Origin: Hypericum androsaemum
Taxonomy: Eukaryota > Streptophyta > Magnoliopsida > Malpighiales > Hypericaceae
NCBI GenBank assembly: GCA_963995505.1
Contig: OZ023194.1
Span: 12,892,428-12,956,427, forward strand
DNA: 64,000 nucleotides
Direction: 5' to 3'
In this document: positions 61,116 through 64,000 of the stretch, piece after piece
Layout of the letters: each line of letters starts with the position of its first letter
Numbering within the stretch: position 1 is the stretch's first letter
The notes under the pieces: generated by a model
What the model saw: only the letters and a program-made list of their open reading frames with translations
What the model was told of the DNA's origin: nothing
The model's database searches: none
Program-made: the position numbers and the translations under genes

Positions 61116-62939
61116 CTCGACCCGGGTGTGAAGGCCAATCACATATAATGATGGTTGGAAGCCATGCCTCAAGATATATGGCTGCTGCTGCTGCAAAAAA
61201 AAGTGTTTTAAAGTGAACCTAATCAAGCTTCCAAATGGGTTCTCCTTATCACAATTGTAGGGTTTACTTCTGTCTCCTCATTGATGTGACTCACTTGGTG
61301 GGTGTTTCTAGGTTCGTGTAAAATATATGATGTCGATGTACACTTTGCATTGGAGGTTCTTTCTGACTATTGGTTGCTTTTCTTGTAATGAAAAACTGGA
61401 TTTCCACCAATTCGAAAGGCACGACATATTCGGGTGACTGTTATTCACTAGAACGAATCAACCCACCTTCGACAAACTAGTAAATAAAAACCCGAAAAAT
61501 GGATCATCTGCCAATCTTGTCAACTTTCTATCCATTTTGGGAATGCATCTAAATTTTTATTTTTTTTACCCATTTCAGAAAGAAATCCATAAAATGGATC
61601 GAATAAACCATGGATGGCCTCCAATTTCATGCCAATCTTGCCATGTTTTTTGGGATCATCATCTGCTAATGACAATAAAATGCATTATAAGGCCATAAAT
61701 TACCATGACCATCACATTGGCAAGGCCATAAATTAAAGAGCACTTTTTTATGACAGTGAAATTTCACAATTAACCAACCACCCGCGACCATTGATCTACA
61801 AGGAAAACAACATTTCAAATTGACGCAACGAGAATTCGATTGACATTTGACAACTCTAACTCTCACTCAAGACTGATGGTCAAATTGGTGTTTTGTGTGG
61901 TGATATTAAATGTCTACGATTGGTTGTTTGGAGTGGTGGGTTAATTAAACATCGTCACATCCATTAAAAAAAATTGAAAATCGTCACATATAATATACAA
62001 TATTACTTACTAAGTGCACAAACACTTATCCGCAGATTCCCTTCAATAAACTAGGAATGACTTCGTCGTACACATGTGCATAATAAGAATATTATATTTT
62101 GGCATTAGTTTTAAAATTGGGATATGATTAGTACTAAAACTGACATATCTAGTGCATATCACCGAACTTGAACTTGGTACTTGAGTTTGTATCATGACAG
62201 GACAACACTTAAATCATTTAGGGTTCTACATTTCGAATCTATGAACATTAGTAACAAACTGTAACAAGGATACCATAAACATTCTGATATTTCATCCAAA
62301 TATTTCCTTGTCACGTTGGATCATCTGCCAATGACCAAAAAAAAGCATTAAAAGGCTCCCCAATAAGGCATTCAAGCAAACAAGAAGTCTTAACTCTCAC
62401 AAAACATGCTCAAGAGCATCTAACCTAAACGGCGCAAAACATTTTTAATTTTAAGGAGGTCCGGATTTATGGTGTAGAAAATTTACCTTTCAAAAACACT
62501 CGCACAAAACAAAATTTCATATTGACGAGACCTGAATTCCGTTGATATTTGACAACTCTAACTCGCACAAAAGACCAACAAACAAGATGGTCAAGGAACA
62601 AGAAACCTCATGGCTAAATTTTTTTGGGAAAAGTCCATTGTAGTATCATATGGCATCGCAAAAAATAACATTAGTACTTTGTAGTTTAAAACGTATCAAT
62701 TAAGTCAAATTTTTACCAATTAAAATCACTTAGAGCCTCGAATAAGTACTTCGATCCTACGTGTCAAAATAACATCATTTTTTCATGTCACGTCAACTTT
62801 TGAGTATATATATACAAAGAACATTGCTATTGTTATTGTCAAATAACATTGCTATTTGACAATTTTTTGTACACTGATTTTTCCACATAATATATATACA
62901 CAAAGAAAAGTTTTTCAAAAAATAATCAGTGATATTTGA
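61116..62939. other. UBC2 3' untranslated region and AT-rich spacer
   Basis: The first ~280 bases are probably UBC2 3' untranslated sequence. TGACAACTCTAACTC followed by CACAAA or TCAAG occurs near 61850 and 62550 with similar flanks (ATTC..TTGA(C/T)ATTTGACAACTC), suggesting an old duplication. No gene is supported. Confidence 0.4.
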
Positions 62940-62942
62940 CAA

Positions 62943-63650
62943 TCAGTGCACATCCTCCTTCTTCCGGGCCTCTTCATGAGTATCATCATCAATCTTGTTC
63001 CTCACACACACGTAATCGAGGTCGAGCTTAATATTGTTGGAGACCTTCTCGGGCAACCCACGAGCTGAATAGTTAGCTTTGGTAACGACACCGAGCATCC
63101 TATGTCTGCGGACATCCATTAGGTGAGACATTGTAATGGACTCACAGCTTATGAAGTCTGCGTCGGCAGAAATGATATTTAATATTATATTTTTTTCCTG
63201 TTTGATGTACTCTAGGATGGTGCTGGAGACCTGGTGGTATAAGTTTTTTGGTAGGCCAGTGAGTGTATTTCAGGTGATCCCCAGGAGGTCGACCATGGTG
63301 AGGTCAGGTATGCCCGTTCTTCCTTTCATACTACTATTGGTGTACAAAATACAAAAAAATTATATTCATACTTTGTATGTTCTTTCTCATTACGTGGCTA
63401 CATCTCAATGGAAGTAATTTTTAGTTTTTTATCTTGCTGAATAAAAAAATAAATACACAAAAATTTAGCAAGAAAATAATTATAAAACACCCAATTATTT
63501 GATCTTGCTTAACATCTGTGTGGTAGCGGTCCAGGAGGACTTTCCTTGATGATTCCATAACCAAACGAATCCTATGATAAAAAACACCCATGGCTTTATC
63601 GGCTATGAGAGTATTTGGCAACTCATTGAGTGAAACAAGAACCGAAAAAG
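62943..63650 (-). pseudogene. dynamin-related protein 4 (DRP4C-like) pseudogene pieces
   Basis: Two minus-strand pieces. The GTPase piece (about 63320-62943) reads GIPDLTMVDLLGIT, stop, NTLTGLPKNLYHQVSSTILE, then a CESITMSHLMD block, GVVTKAN and LDLDYVCVRNKIDDDTHEEA. In dynamins the G3 motif is DLPG and G4 is TKAD; here they read DLLG and TKAN, and a TGA interrupts the frame next to G3. The other piece (about 63650-63500) reads LNELPNTLIADKAMGVFYHR followed by ESSRKVLLDRYHTD, which resembles the stalk region of DRP4 proteins. The stalk piece lies upstream of the GTPase piece, the wrong order for one gene, so they are parts of different tandem copies. Confidence 0.65.
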
Positions 63651-64000
63651 AACAAGAGTCTAACCACCAAGTGTTTTAATTTGTTGGTATGAGATATCTA
63701 ATTTAATTGCATGTTTTGGTTCTAATATAACCATAGATAAAAATATGTACTTTTTATTTTCTTTCTTTCATACTATTATTAGTATACAAAATACAAAAAG
63801 AACGATATTCCTACTTTGTATGTTCTTCCTCATTACGTGGCCACATCTCAAAGGAAGTAATTTTTGATTTTTTATCTTGTTGAAATAACAAAATAAATAC
63901 ACTAAATTTTAACAACAAAATAATTACAAAATACCCAATTATTTGGTCTTGTTTAAAATCTGTGTAGTAGCAGTCCAGGAGGACTTTTCTTGATGATTCC
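63310..64000. repeat. tandem duplication, period about 444 bp, cut by the window end
   Basis: The stretch from about 63320 to 63555 (CATACTACTATTGGTGTACA ... GGACTTTCCTTGATGATTCC) recurs from about 63766 to 64000. Equivalent points at 63515 and 63959 give a period of 444. The dynamin stalk piece should continue in the next copy beyond the window. Confidence 0.85.

Overview
The window is nuclear DNA of a flowering plant, most likely a dicot. It is AT-rich, its genes are split by GT-AG introns, and it carries plant-specific families: a WRKY factor with the group IIb intron, an ALDH12-type P5C dehydrogenase, a RAD6-type E2 of exactly 152 residues, short tRNase Z and DRP4-like dynamin fragments. 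It also holds Ty1/copia elements and a TRIM. I could not name the species.

Layout. 0.5-6.5 kb: five head-to-tail copies of a class 3 lipase promoter plus first coding block (minus strand), all broken or truncated, with a worn promoter relic near 7.6 kb. 10.35-11.3 kb: a 21-22 bp minisatellite. 11.65-16.6 kb: two tandem short tRNase Z genes (plus) that are joined in frame through a fused exon, with no promoter between them. 16.6-19 kb: a scrambled segmental duplication with extra tRNase Z last exons, a piece of the neighbouring gene and a Ty3/gypsy chromodomain scrap. 19.3-20.5 kb: a single-exon 397-residue plant protein of unknown function (minus). 21.6-26.8 kb: ALDH12A1 (minus, 16 coding exons, 554 residues), with a complete 357-bp TRIM in intron 13. 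28.2-36.5 kb: a decayed copia element (minus). 42.3-44.8 kb: a WRKY72-like gene. 44.8-52.9 kb: an LTR of the first copia family, split by a younger, almost complete copia element. 54.0 kb: tRNA-Ala(UGC). 59.3-61.1 kb: UBC2/RAD6-type E2. 62.9-64 kb: tandem dynamin-related (DRP4) pseudogene pieces.

The intact genes are housekeeping or regulatory (tRNA 3'-end processing, proline catabolism, ubiquitin conjugation, transcription) and do not form one pathway. What links the window is its history of local tandem duplication and retroelement insertion. The most unusual result is the in-frame tRNase Z tandem, which would encode a 577-residue protein with two complete catalytic units. That repeats, in recent time, the duplication thought to have produced long-form tRNase Z. 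I found no prokaryote-like system, CRISPR array or gene cluster.
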